Positions 27,600 through 38,100 of a stretch of DNA of 64,000 bases are shown here, one piece after another. This DNA comes from an uncultured Saprospiraceae bacterium (GTDB lineage Bacteria; Bacteroidota; Bacteroidia; Chitinophagales; Saprospiraceae), in assembly GCA_937959275.1 (NCBI GenBank), contig CALGLU010000006.1:62001-126000 (forward strand), written 5' to 3'. Every line of letters begins with the position of its first letter. Within the stretch, counting starts at the first letter, position 1. Below the pieces are notes generated by a model. That model was not told the DNA's origin, made no database searches, and was given only the letters and a program-made list of their open reading frames with translations. Both the position numbers and the translations under genes were made by a program.

Positions 27600-29594
27600 A
27601 TGTGGATGAGACTGGTCATATATTATCTTTCGCTAAGTACTGTGTTGATGTCGTGTATAGCGGCATACCAGATCCGAACCGGTCAGGATGCTTTTGATTT
27701 GAAACAATATGCTAAGGCGATTCCGTTGTTTACGCAAGAATTCGAAGAAGCGAGGGATAAAGAAACCAAAGGGAGGACGGCATTTTTACTTGCAAAGAGT
27801 TATGAGCGTATCAATGATGATATCAATACATTAAAATGGTATGAAAGGGCGGTAGAATATGAAGCGGGGGCAGAGGTGTATAAGTATCTAGCTGATGCGT
27901 ACAAAAAAAGAGAACTCTATGATCGCGCGATTAAAGCTTATGAGATTTGGGAGAAGGAAGGCGGATCGATGCAAGAATCAAGGAAACAAATTGATAGTTG
28001 TAAAAAGGCTAAGCTATGGCTCAAAGCTGATGAAAGTGTCGTCATTGAACAGCTTCAATTAAATTCTCCCGCAGCTGAATATGCGCCAGTCATGTATGAT
28101 GATACCTATATCGTGTTTTCATCGGATAGGCCAGGATCGACAGGTAATTCTGTTTACGAATGGACAGGTACTCAGTTTTCAGATTTATATATAAGTTCAA
28201 AATCAGGTGCTGACCCGATCTTATTTGATGATGAGATTAACACAGAGCATAATGAAGGCGTAGCTTGTTTTAATTCAGATTTCACAGAACTGTATTTTAC
28301 AAGATGTTATAATGATACTGGAGATGATTTTTGTAAGCTGTTGTGGAGCGTACGCCAGGGTACTGGGTGGTCAAGTCCAGAGGCATTATTTGAGATGCTT
28401 CCAGAAGTGAATTATGGGCATCCAACCTTAGTCGAAGGGGATAGTGTATTAGTATTTAGTAGTAATGATCCATCAGGGATTGGGAAGTATGACCTCTACT
28501 ACACAGTGAGAGAAGAGGATGGCTGGACGTTACCTGATTTAATGCCAGATCAGATTAATTCAGAAGGTAATGAGCAATTCCCTAGATCAGAAGGAGATAC
28601 TTTATATTACTCATCTGACTACTTACCTGGCCTTGGGGGCTTGGATATTTTTAAAACCTATCTCAATGCAGGCGGTGAATGGACGACACCCGTTAATTTA
28701 AAAGCGCCAATAAACTCTGGAGCTGATGACTTTTCACTTATCGTTGATCGATCGCCAGGACAGCAACAACAAATCGAATTGAAAGGCTTTTTTAGTTCAT
28801 CTAGAGCAGGCACAGGAAGCGATGATATCTATAGATTTTCAAAATACCAGCTCGAAGACAAAGAAGAAGAGCCTGTCGTTGTTGAAGAACCAGAAGAAGA
28901 GCCTAGTAATATTGATGAGGCAAAGGCTGTTTTTCTTGCCATACGAGTTGTTTCTAAGCAGTATGCTGACCCAGATGATCCTAATTCAACTGTCATAGGT
29001 AAAGCACCCATAAGCAATGCGCCAGTTAAAATCGCCTCTCCCTCAGGCTTGCAAACATTTGATACAGACGGACAAGGAAGGATTATAATGGACGCTGAGC
29101 ACGCAACAGCCTATAAGATAAGTGCGACATCAGATGGGTATTTGTCGTCTTCTAGAGACTTTAAAACACCATCTAAAGCTTCATTGAGTGGGTCTGAGAC
29201 CTATAATATCGAAGTTGTATTAGATAAAATTTATTATGATAAAGAAATCGTATTGGATGATATCTTTTATGATCTTAACAAATGGTTCATTCGAGACGAT
29301 GCGAAGCCCTCACTTGATAGTTTGAGCTTCCTGATGAATGATAATCCAGATATTTCTATAGTATTAGCCTCGCACACAGATTGTCGGGGTAGGCCAGAGT
29401 TTAATATGGAATTATCAGACCGAAGGGCCCAATCAGCTGTGGAATACCTCGTATCGACTGGAATTTCCTCTTCTAGGCTGTCGTATCGAGGCTTCGGAGA
29501 GTCAAAATTGAGAGTAGAATGCGTGTGTCAACTGTGTAGCGAAGAACAACACCAAGAGAACAGAAGGACGACTTTCACAATAGTTTCACAATAA
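27600..29594 (+). CDS. PorE-like OmpA-family lipoprotein (TPR, propeller, CRD, OmpA)
   Basis: 664 residues. A lipoprotein signal ends at the LMSC lipobox (Cys19). Domains in order: TPR repeats (about 30-140), PD40 propeller (about 155-420, for example YDDTYIVFSSDRPGSTG and DSVLVFSSNDPSG), an acidic linker (about 420-440), a carboxypeptidase-regulatory-like domain (about 475-545), and an OmpA C-terminal domain (about 550-664) with the peptidoglycan-binding SHTDCRGRPEFNMELSDRRA. This is the architecture of PorE, which ties the type 9 secretion machinery to the cell wall. Bacteroidota have several paralogues of this shape, so PorE itself is not certain. A Cys-rich stretch (CVCQLC) near the end is typical of the family. 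Confidence 0.8.
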   Translation: MWMRLVIYYLSLSTVLMSCIAAYQIRTGQDAFDLKQYAKAIPLFTQEFEEARDKETKGRTAFLLAKSYERINDDINTLKWYERAVEYEAGAEVYKYLADAYKKRELYDRAIKAYEIWEKEGGSMQESRKQIDSCKKAKLWLKADESVVIEQLQLNSPAAEYAPVMYDDTYIVFSSDRPGSTGNSVYEWTGTQFSDLYISSKSGADPILFDDEINTEHNEGVACFNSDFTELYFTRCYNDTGDDFCKLLWSVRQGTGWSSPEALFEMLPEVNYGHPTLVEGDSVLVFSSNDPSGIGKYDLYYTVREEDGWTLPDLMPDQINSEGNEQFPRSEGDTLYYSSDYLPGLGGLDIFKTYLNAGGEWTTPVNLKAPINSGADDFSLIVDRSPGQQQQIELKGFFSSSRAGTGSDDIYRFSKYQLEDKEEEPVVVEEPEEEPSNIDEAKAVFLAIRVVSKQYADPDDPNSTVIGKAPISNAPVKIASPSGLQTFDTDGQGRIIMDAEHATAYKISATSDGYLSSSRDFKTPSKASLSGSETYNIEVVLDKIYYDKEIVLDDIFYDLNKWFIRDDAKPSLDSLSFLMNDNPDISIVLASHTDCRGRPEFNMELSDRRAQSAVEYLVSTGISSSRLSYRGFGESKLRVECVCQLCSEEQHQENRRTTFTIVSQ

Positions 29595-29655
29595 TGGCAG
29601 TGGTTTTGTAGGGTGATGTGGCAGCTTTGTGGTTTTTTTAAGCATAATTCCCCCT

Positions 29656-29663
29656 TATATTTG
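29656..29663 (+). promoter_or_regulatory. Candidate -7 box of the histidine kinase gene
   Basis: TATATTTG is an exact TAnnTTTG match. The leader to the ATG at 29786 would be about 115 nt. Confidence 0.45.
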
Positions 29664-29785
29664 TACCATAATTAATCATAAGCAAGTCAAAAGGACAAGC
29701 AGATTAGTTATAAAAGTAGCGTGTCATTTATCATACGTTTTTTGCACCTCTAACTAAAATTAGTTTAACAATTAATTCTTATCGT

Positions 29786-30703
29786 ATGTCAGACTTAGCT
29801 AATATCAAATTTCCGATTATCAAAGAGATACACAAATCTAAAATTAAGGCGGTGCAAAGAATTCCCAAATTCGAATCGAAAGAAGCCGTTATTGAGTTGT
29901 TAGAAGGAAACTCAGCCTTTGGATCTGATCATAATTCTTCCAATGAGAGCTATAAAGATCTCCAAATTAAAGATCTAAAAGCACAAAATCAGGAGCTTAA
30001 AAAGTATATTGAATCGAAGCTCGAGATGGAAAAATTTGCCTATATCGCTTCACACGATTTAAAAGCACCATTGCGAACGGTGAGTAGTTTTTCACAATTG
30101 ATGAAAAAATCTCATTACTCTCAGCTTGATCCCAAGGGGCAGAAATATATTGACATCATTACCAAAGCATCTGAAGACATGATTTGCTTGATCGATGACT
30201 TGTTGAGATATTCAGAAATTACGACCAGTGAAATCAATATTTCAGAAGGTAATTTGGATACTGTCCTACACACATTAGTGATGGATAATTCTCATGAGAT
30301 TGAAGATCTTGGTGCTAAAGTAGTCGTTGATAAAATGCCACAAAGTTTGCATTTTGATAAGCAAAGAATCTATCAGTTATTCAGCCATTTATTAGATAAT
30401 TGCTTAAAATTTAGAAACGTAGACACACCGCTTGAAGTCCGGTTAACCTCTGAAGAACTAAATGAGCACTGGCTGATTAAAGTGATCGACAATGGTATCG
30501 GCATGCCATCTCAATTTAATGAGAAAGCATTCGAATTATTCAAAAAGCATAAAACCAATGACGATAGAAAAGGAACAGGTATTGGTTTGACACTGTCAAG
30601 AGCGATTGCAAGATTACACGACGGTAAAATATGGGTTGAAGGAAACCCAGAAAATGGAAATACAACTTGTGTGATGCTTAGCAAACAACTCGGAAAATCT
30701 TGA
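29786..30703 (+). CDS. Soluble sensor histidine kinase without a recognisable sensor domain
   Basis: 305 residues, no membrane segment. The N-terminal 70 residues are polar with a coiled coil just before the dimerisation domain. HisKA has the H box FAYIASHDLKAPLRTVSSF (His near 93), and the ATPase domain has LLDNCLKFRN, DNGIGMPSQF and GTGIGLTLSRA. The H box is of the phytochrome-kinase type common in Bacteroidota. There is no PAS, GAF or receiver domain and no response regulator nearby, so it is an orphan that probably senses through a partner protein. It converges on leuS. Confidence 0.87.
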   Translation: MSDLANIKFPIIKEIHKSKIKAVQRIPKFESKEAVIELLEGNSAFGSDHNSSNESYKDLQIKDLKAQNQELKKYIESKLEMEKFAYIASHDLKAPLRTVSSFSQLMKKSHYSQLDPKGQKYIDIITKASEDMICLIDDLLRYSEITTSEINISEGNLDTVLHTLVMDNSHEIEDLGAKVVVDKMPQSLHFDKQRIYQLFSHLLDNCLKFRNVDTPLEVRLTSEELNEHWLIKVIDNGIGMPSQFNEKAFELFKKHKTNDDRKGTGIGLTLSRAIARLHDGKIWVEGNPENGNTTCVMLSKQLGKS

Positions 30704-30728
30704 TCCTAGTTTTTTTACATTGACTCTG

Positions 30729-33575
30729 TTATATTACAATGTTGACCATTCGATTTGGAACAACAATGAACTTTCGAATCTCTTTTCCTTCTAACCATTT
30801 CTGAACAAATTCCATAGACTTGACCTCAGCTTCGATATCTGCTGGAGTTGCTGCAGAAGCAAAACTAGCCAAACCTCTTTTCTTGCCATTGATGCAGATT
30901 GGATATTCAATCGTATCTTCTACAAGGTACTCTTCATTATGTTGAGGATAGTCACTCAAATGGATGGACTCAGTATGCCCCATTAATTTCCAACATTCTT
31001 CTGACATAAACGGAGCAAAAGGAGCTAACAATTGAGTCAGCTCTTCTATAACCTGTTTGTTTTTTGATTTTAACTTTCGTAATTCATTCACACAGATCAT
31101 AAACGTACTCACTGCTGTATTAAATGATAAACTTTGGATATCCTCATTTACTTTTTTGATAGCGGTGTGGAGCACTTTCAACTCGTCCTTAGTCGGATTT
31201 TCGTCAGTAAGCGGATTGTCAGTCACCAAGCCCCAATACTTATTTAAAAATTTATAGACGCCATCTATTCCTTGTGTATCCCAAGGTTTTGATTGCTGAA
31301 TCGGACCTAAAAACATTTCATACATTCTAAAACAATCTGCACCATACCTGTCAATGACATCATCTGGGTTGATCACATTAAATTTCGATTTAGACATCTT
31401 TCCCACTTCAGAAAACGTAATGAGATGAGTGTCAGGACCACCTTCTTGATGTGGCGTATAGACACCGTTTTGATAAACGCCATTGGCACATTCAAAAATA
31501 GCATTCTTGTACTCTGGCCTCCACTCGATAAATTGTTGTAGCCCATTCTGCGTGAAGTATGAGCCATCCGAACCATAATCCTTTACAAATTCTATTTTAA
31601 CAGGAATCTTTACAAAATCAGTCAGTCCTTTTTTCTCAATTAAACCTGCACATAAAAATCTTGACACCCCGTCCACTTTTTCTCTCAGCATCCCTAAATA
31701 TTCAATGCCTCCCTGAATCATCCCCTGATTGACCAAACGCTTAAATGGCTCATTCGTAGGCACAAGCCCCTTATCAAATAAGAATTTATGCCAGAATCGA
31801 GCATACATTAAGTGTGCCACTGCATGCTCCGCTCCACCGACATATAGATCAACATCCTGCCAATATCTAACAGCCTCCTGACTCGCAAACTCGGTGTCAT
31901 TATTGGGATCCATAAATCGCAAAAAGTACCACGACGACCCAGCAACCGCGGGCATCACATCCGTCTCTCGTGTCTTTCCATCAACATTGACCCAGTCTGT
32001 CAACCTAGCTAATGGAGACTCTCCGGCCTTACCCGGACTCAAGTCATCCGAATGTGGTAATTCAAGTGGTAATTCGTCAAGCGTCAAAGCCGTTACAATC
32101 CCGTCAGCATCATATTGCACTGGGAAAGGCTCACCCCAATATCGCTGTCTACTAAAATTAGCATCTCTCAACTTATAATTGATACTCGCTTTACCTAGCC
32201 CGCGCTCTTCTATCACTTCGCACATTTTAGTAATGGCAGCCGGTACTTCTAATCCATTAATAAAATCAGAATTGATAATAATGCCTAATTTATCTGATAG
32301 ACTAGCACCCGGATAATTCGTTTTGTCAACAACATCAATGATATCCAATCCAAACTTTGTCGCAAACGCATTGTCTCTGTCATCATCAGAAGGCACAGCC
32401 ATGATAGCTCCTGTCCCATAATCCTTCAACACATATTCTCCGATCCAAATCGGAATTTTAGTATTCGTAAATGGATTGATCGCATACGCACCTATAAATG
32501 CACCAGTGACTTCTTTATCGGCCATCCGCTCCACTTCAGATTTAGACTTTACATAGCTAATGTATGTTTCAACAGATTCTTTTTCTTCTGGAGTTGTTAG
32601 TTCTGCAACAAAGTCATGCTCTGGAGCAAGCACCATATAAGTAGCACCAAAGATCGTATCCGGTCGAGTCGTAAAGACTTCAATCGTGTGATCACTGCCA
32701 TCCACAGGGAAGACAACACTCGCACCTTCTGACCGACCTATCCAGTTGCGCTGAATGGCTTTGAGCGAATCCGACCATTCAATAGTGTGTAGATCATCCA
32801 ACAGGCGCTCTGCATAAGCAGTAATCCTCAAATACCATTGCGTCATTGCTTTTTGCACCACAGGGTGACCACCTCGTTCAGATAGGCCATCCTTTACCTG
32901 ATCATTCGCTAATACAGTCCCTAGCTCTTCACACCAATTCACAAAGCCCACCTTTCGATACGCTAACCTGTAATCTGCCAACATCTCCTGTTTCTGTTTT
33001 GCAGAAAAGTTTTTCCACTCATCTGCTGTAAAGACAGCTTTCGCGGCATGAAAGGCATTGACCACTTGATTGCCTTCTGTTTCAAAACGGGCAACTAAGT
33101 CAGTAATCGGTATGGCCTTATCTTCAGTTAAATCATAATAGTGATTGAAGAGTTCTGTAAAGATCCACTGTGTCCACTTATAATAGCTTTTATCACATGT
33201 GGCTATCTCTCTGCTCCAGTCAAACGACAAACCTAGATTTGTCATCTGCTCCTTATAACGGCCAAGGTTCATCGTAGAGGATTCAGAGGGATGCATACCG
33301 ATTTGCTTGGCATATTCTTCTGCTGGTAATCCAAATGCATCCCAACCCATCGGGTGGAGCACATTGTACCCTGTCATTCGCTTATGCCTAGAGTAAATAT
33401 CTGAAGCAATATAGCCTAATGGATGACCGACATGTAGCCCAGCTCCAGACGGGTAAGGAAACATATCCAGTACATAATATTTAGGCTTATCACTCTGATG
33501 ACTGACCTGATAAATGGCATTCTCCTGCCAATTTTTTTTCCACTCCGCTTCTACTTGACCTGACTTATAATCCAT
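30729..33575 (-). CDS. leuS: Leucine--tRNA ligase
   Basis: About 948 residues from the chosen start. It charges tRNA-Leu with leucine. The class I signatures are present: PSGAGLHVGHPLGY (HIGH-type) near the start and GKMSKSKFN (KMSKS) in the second half; the editing domain lies between (TTRPDTIFGATYMVLAPEH), and YVGGAEHAVAHLMYARFW is also conserved. The track extends to a TTG at 33608. I prefer the ATG at 33575 (MDYKSGQVEAEWKK) because a perfect -7 box lies across 33596-33603, inside the longer reading, and the shorter start matches the usual N-terminus of the family. Confidence 0.96.
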   Translation of the reverse strand: MDYKSGQVEAEWKKNWQENAIYQVSHQSDKPKYYVLDMFPYPSGAGLHVGHPLGYIASDIYSRHKRMTGYNVLHPMGWDAFGLPAEEYAKQIGMHPSESSTMNLGRYKEQMTNLGLSFDWSREIATCDKSYYKWTQWIFTELFNHYYDLTEDKAIPITDLVARFETEGNQVVNAFHAAKAVFTADEWKNFSAKQKQEMLADYRLAYRKVGFVNWCEELGTVLANDQVKDGLSERGGHPVVQKAMTQWYLRITAYAERLLDDLHTIEWSDSLKAIQRNWIGRSEGASVVFPVDGSDHTIEVFTTRPDTIFGATYMVLAPEHDFVAELTTPEEKESVETYISYVKSKSEVERMADKEVTGAFIGAYAINPFTNTKIPIWIGEYVLKDYGTGAIMAVPSDDDRDNAFATKFGLDIIDVVDKTNYPGASLSDKLGIIINSDFINGLEVPAAITKMCEVIEERGLGKASINYKLRDANFSRQRYWGEPFPVQYDADGIVTALTLDELPLELPHSDDLSPGKAGESPLARLTDWVNVDGKTRETDVMPAVAGSSWYFLRFMDPNNDTEFASQEAVRYWQDVDLYVGGAEHAVAHLMYARFWHKFLFDKGLVPTNEPFKRLVNQGMIQGGIEYLGMLREKVDGVSRFLCAGLIEKKGLTDFVKIPVKIEFVKDYGSDGSYFTQNGLQQFIEWRPEYKNAIFECANGVYQNGVYTPHQEGGPDTHLITFSEVGKMSKSKFNVINPDDVIDRYGADCFRMYEMFLGPIQQSKPWDTQGIDGVYKFLNKYWGLVTDNPLTDENPTKDELKVLHTAIKKVNEDIQSLSFNTAVSTFMICVNELRKLKSKNKQVIEELTQLLAPFAPFMSEECWKLMGHTESIHLSDYPQHNEEYLVEDTIEYPICINGKKRGLASFASAATPADIEAEVKSMEFVQKWLEGKEIRKFIVVPNRMVNIVI

Positions 33576-33595
33576 AGTATTCATGTATTGACTCG

Positions 33596-33603
33596 CAAAA
33601 GTA
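33596..33603 (-). promoter_or_regulatory. Candidate -7 box of leuS that decides the start codon
   Basis: Minus-strand TACTTTTG followed by C is an exact TAnnTTTG match, 20 bp before the ATG at 33575. It lies downstream of the TTG used in the ORF track, so that TTG would not be in the transcript. Confidence 0.5.
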
Positions 33604-33827
33604 GACAAAGCGAGTTTTAAAACAAATCAAATGGGGATTGGGATGCAAGAATTAACGGTGTTGCTCCATGATTTTTCACGGAGACATACCCCAACGGGTT
33701 AAATCACCAGCAATGGACAACGTCCATTATGGTTACGATGTCAACATTGGAGTGCTGAAAGTACGACCTCAAAGAGTTGACAGTGAAATCACTCGGTAAA
33801 CCCAAAAATCAGTTTCGAAGCGTCATT

Positions 33828-33862
33828 AACCTTATAGGTTTCCAAAACCTATCAGGTTTTTT
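33828..33862. repeat. AACCTTATAGG-type palindromic repeat with T tract
   Basis: Imperfect palindrome with arms AACCTTATAGGTTT and AAACCTATCAGGTT, followed by seven T residues. The outer arm matches the 32-bp palindrome at 3566. A partial further unit (ACCCATCAGGTTTTTTG) follows near 33896-33912. Together they fill most of the 360-bp gap between leuS and the LacI gene. Confidence 0.6.
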
Positions 33863-33937
33863 TAATTGCAAGACAAAAGCAGATTGAAGCCCAAAACCCA
33901 TCAGGTTTTTTGATTGAACGACACAGCCCCCATCTTT

Positions 33938-35023
33938 TTAATTTACCTCCACCACATGGTTCTGCCTATGCATATAAAAGGCAGCATTCTCTTTCATCAC
34001 AACATCGATTGGTAGATGCTGTGTTTTTTCAATGGTGGCATTATGAATGATATGATTGAACAGCGTCATGATTCCTAAATAGCCTTGTTGGGTTGGATTC
34101 TGATTTATCAGGAAAAGGGCATTGTCGTTTGATAAATGATTTAGATTCTCATCTAGAAGGTCAAAGCCGATAAAGTTTAGACTACTCGTGCTATTGTCAA
34201 TAAAGTCATTAATGATATAATGCAGTTTAGAAGTTGTGACAAAGACACCACTTAATTTTGGGTGCTGCTTTAATGCATAGCTCACAAACGCTTGGCGCTT
34301 TTCTTCTGATTCTAGATCTGAAAAGGAGAGCTGACTAATATGAATGTTTTTCTTGTTTTTGGTTTTGAAATAGTCTCTAAAACCTTGCTCTTTTTGAATG
34401 AGGTGTTCACTGTTGTAGACTTCTCGTTCTAGGTGTAAAATTAATAAGGTGTCCCCATCTTGAGTTCCAAAGTCAAACAGTTTAGCTGCTAACTTACCAC
34501 TACAATAAGAATCTTGTCCGACGAAGCTCAGAAAGAGATCACTTTTGCGATTGATAAAGGTGTTGATCTGCACATATGGAATTTGCCTCTTTTCACATTC
34601 TGTAAATATGATAGAGGCCTCATCTTTAATAACAGGTGCGATTAACAGCGCATGATATTCATGTTCAAAAATTTGCATCCCGACCTTGAGCAAGTCTTTG
34701 TCAAGCCCATCTTGGTAATAGTAAAGATCTATTTTAAAGCCAAAGTTTTTGATGTGGTTGTCAGCCTTTCGAATGCCTTGCAAAGGGAGTTTCCAAAAAG
34801 GATCTACTTCATGACTTGGAATTAGTGCTGCAATTCTATAGTTTTTCTTGTTGGCTAAGCCTCTAGCCATGAGGTTGGGCTTATATTCAAACTCATTTAA
34901 GACATCTAGCACTTTCTCCCGAAACTTCGCTGAGACATTCCCTCTATTGTGTATGACGCGGTCTACAGTACCTACTGATACTCCTGCTTTTTTAGCGATA
35001 TCTTTTAAACTGATACTTGTCAT
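33938..35023 (-). CDS. LacI-family transcriptional regulator
   Basis: 361 residues. The N-terminal helix-turn-helix is canonical (SLKDIAKKAGVSVGTVDRVIHNRGNVS) with the hinge helix (NLMARGLANKK) near residue 55, followed by a periplasmic-binding-protein-like effector domain (about 65-340). It resembles the subgroup that binds sugars or sugar acids. It is transcribed away from the susC-led locus starting at 35160, and an operator-like palindrome lies between them, so it probably controls that locus in response to its substrate. Confidence 0.92.
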   Translation of the reverse strand: MTSISLKDIAKKAGVSVGTVDRVIHNRGNVSAKFREKVLDVLNEFEYKPNLMARGLANKKNYRIAALIPSHEVDPFWKLPLQGIRKADNHIKNFGFKIDLYYYQDGLDKDLLKVGMQIFEHEYHALLIAPVIKDEASIIFTECEKRQIPYVQINTFINRKSDLFLSFVGQDSYCSGKLAAKLFDFGTQDGDTLLILHLEREVYNSEHLIQKEQGFRDYFKTKNKKNIHISQLSFSDLESEEKRQAFVSYALKQHPKLSGVFVTTSKLHYIINDFIDNSTSSLNFIGFDLLDENLNHLSNDNALFLINQNPTQQGYLGIMTLFNHIIHNATIEKTQHLPIDVVMKENAAFYMHRQNHVVEVN

Positions 35024-35074
35024 GATCTAGAAAATCGAGACGACTAAGTTGGTGATTTTTTTTAGAAATATATC

Positions 35075-35092
35075 ACTGTGGGCGCACACAGT
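35075..35092. promoter_or_regulatory. Probable LacI-type operator
   Basis: ACTGTGGGCGCACACAGT is an 18-bp palindrome with one mismatched pair and a central GCGC. The flanks TATATC and TTATA extend the symmetry. A central CG inside an even palindrome is typical of LacI-family operators. It lies between the divergent regulator and susC genes, 68 bp before the susC start. Confidence 0.65.
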
Positions 35093-35159
35093 TATAAAAA
35101 CTATGTCTATATTTAACTAAGTAGTATAAATTTCTATCTATCAAAAAACTTATTTACGT

Positions 35160-38100
35160 ATGAAAAAACTCACCCTATTGTTTTTTGGGTTACTGCTGAC
35201 TGTAACAGTCGCTTTCTCCCAAAAAACAATATCCGGAACCATCTTATCTGTTGATGGAGATCCCTTAATTGGCGCTAACATTGTAGAAGTCGGCACCAGT
35301 AACGGGACAATCGCAGATCTTGATGGCAACTATGCATTAACTGTTTCGGACGGATCTTCTGTCGAAATTAGTTACACAGGTTTTGCGACCCAAATCTTGG
35401 ATACATCAAACGGTACTTTATTTAACATCACCTTATCAGAAGGATCGGTATTAGATGAAGTTGTTGTTACAGCTCTAGGTATATCTAGAGAGAAAAAATC
35501 ACTTTCTTATTCTGCACAGAATGTTGAAACTGAAGATATTTCAAAAGCCCGAGCTGTCAATGTCGTCAACTCTTTGTCTGGCAAAGTATCAGGAATCTCT
35601 GTGAGTCCTGGAGGCTCAGGAGTAGGCAGTAGTTCTAGGGTCATTCTTAGAGGTAACCGTTCTATAGCTGGGAGCAGTCAGCCATTGTATATTATAGATG
35701 GCGTGCCGATTGTAGGTGATCCTTCAGATATCAATCCAGATGACATTGCTTCTATCTCAGTTTTGAAAGGACCGAATGCAGCAGCCCTATATGGGAATAG
35801 AGCCAATAATGGTGCTATTATTATTACAACTAAAACTGGCTCAACAGACGGATTCAAGATTAGTTTCAATAATACATATACGACGAGTTCGCCACTCCTT
35901 TTAAACAATTTTCAAAATGAATTTGCTCAAGGAAATAGTGGAACGTATAATGGAGCATCAGAAGATTCTTGGGGACCGGGTATTAGTGGACAATCAGTCG
36001 CTCATTGGTCAAATGATCCGAACTCTGCTTTTGGTGATACATACACGCTATCGGCACAACCAGATAATGTGTCAGATTTTTATCAGACAGGGACTAACTT
36101 GGCTACTAACCTAGCAATAAGTGGAGGGACTGAAAAGTCACAAACCTATTTCTCTTATACATATACTGGAGCTGAAGGTGTTGTGCCTGGCAATGAACTC
36201 AAAAGACATAATGTTCATTTGAGAATTACGAATAAATTAATGGATCGTTTGACTTTGGATGCCAAGGTCAATTATATTAAGGAGGATATTGATAATGCAA
36301 TACCAGGAGGAGAAAACTATGCAAATTCGAATAGACATATTTTAAGATTGCCTAGAACCATTAGGACTGAGGATGTAAGTGTACACGAGTTCACAGATCC
36401 GACAGGTCTTAATAGACAACATTATTGGAATCCAGGATCTAACGGTGGAGCTAATCCATATTGGACGATCAATAGAAATAATAATGAAAGAGATTTAGAT
36501 AGAATCGTAGCTTTTACATCATTAAGATATGAAGTCACTGATGCCTTCTCTATTCAAGTGCGTTCTGCCTTTGATCGAATAAACAGACAAAATGATACAC
36601 GGTATGCAAATGATAGTTATATCATTGCTGATAATGGTACATTCAATTTAACGAAGAGTGACCAATTCGAATGGAACAATGATATCCTAGCCACGTATAA
36701 TTTGGATGTCAATCAAGATTTAAATATTAGTTTAAATGCTGGTGCAAATACAAGACAAGAAAGAGGGTCTTCATTGTCAGGATTTGTAGATAGAGGGACT
36801 GGCTTAATCGTTCCAAACTTTTTTGCCTTGAGTAATACGAATGATGGATTTACGTCTAATAATGTTGGATCCCCAAGAGATGTCAATTCAGTATATGGAT
36901 TTGCGAACTTTGCTTATAAAGATGGCATATACTTAGATGTCACTGCTAGAAATGATTGGAGTTCTACACTGCCTCGATCAAACTGGTCATTCTTTTATCC
37001 ATCAGTCGGTTTGACCGCTGTATTGTCTGACTTGACGACTCTGCCAAACTTTGTAACGTTTGCAAAAGTAAGAGCTTCTTGGGCTGAAGTAGGAAATGAT
37101 ACATCTCCTTTTCAAACGCTTAGGACTGCAAGCTTAGCAGCAGGTGGTGCTAATGGCTTTTTAAATATTAGTGGTACAATACCGAATGAAGATTTATTAC
37201 CTGAAAAGACGAGGTCAATTGAAGTTGGTGCTGATTTGCGTTTTATGAAGAATAGAATAGGTCTTGATTTTACGTACTACAAGAGTAATTCTCAAAACCA
37301 ATTGTTTTCTGTTGCCTTGCCTGTTGGATCAGGAGCATCACAGTTTTTTACAAATGGAGGAGATGTAGAAAATAAAGGTATAGAAGCTCTTCTAAGTTTT
37401 ACACCTGTACAAACGACAAATTTGACTTGGGACATATCAGTTAATTTTGCTAAAAACAAGAGTACAGTCGTAAAGATAAACGATGAAAGACCTAGGATTC
37501 AAGTGGCTTCAGATTTCTTAAGAGCTTACTTTATTGAAGAAGGTCAACCTTTTGGTAATGTATTTTCGAGGGGATTTGTTAGACAAAACGAAGATGATCC
37601 AACTAGTCCTATCGTCGTTGATGCTGATGGCATTCCTATGGTAACAGGTGGGCGTACAGTATTAGCTGCCAATTATAATCCAGATTGGTTAGGTGGTATT
37701 TCGAATACCTTGAACTTTAGAGATATTTCTGTTAGCTTCTTAGTTGATATTAGAAAAGGAGGAAGTGCAACCTCTATGACAAATGCCATCCTCTATGGTG
37801 GTGGCCATACTGAAGAGACGCTATTTGGTAGACAAGGTGAAGTCTTTGGAACTGGTGAATGGGCTAAGTGGGGAACGACAGTCAATGAAGACGGTTCACC
37901 GAATACGACGACAATTACAGCAGAGCAATTTTGGAACAGAGTTGGTGGTAGAAATGCTCCAGTTGGCGAAGCTTTTGCAGTAGACGCAACGAATGTTAGA
38001 CTTCGTGAGTTCATAATTGGTTATAGTGTACCGATTAATAATGAACATATTTCTGGTTTGCGGGTTTCTTTAGTAGGAAGAAATTTATTCTTCCTAAAGA

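Noticed and set aside
33652-33660. Further LytTR half site (TTAACGGT) near leuS
   Set aside because: A single half site with no partner at 21 bp; expected by chance.
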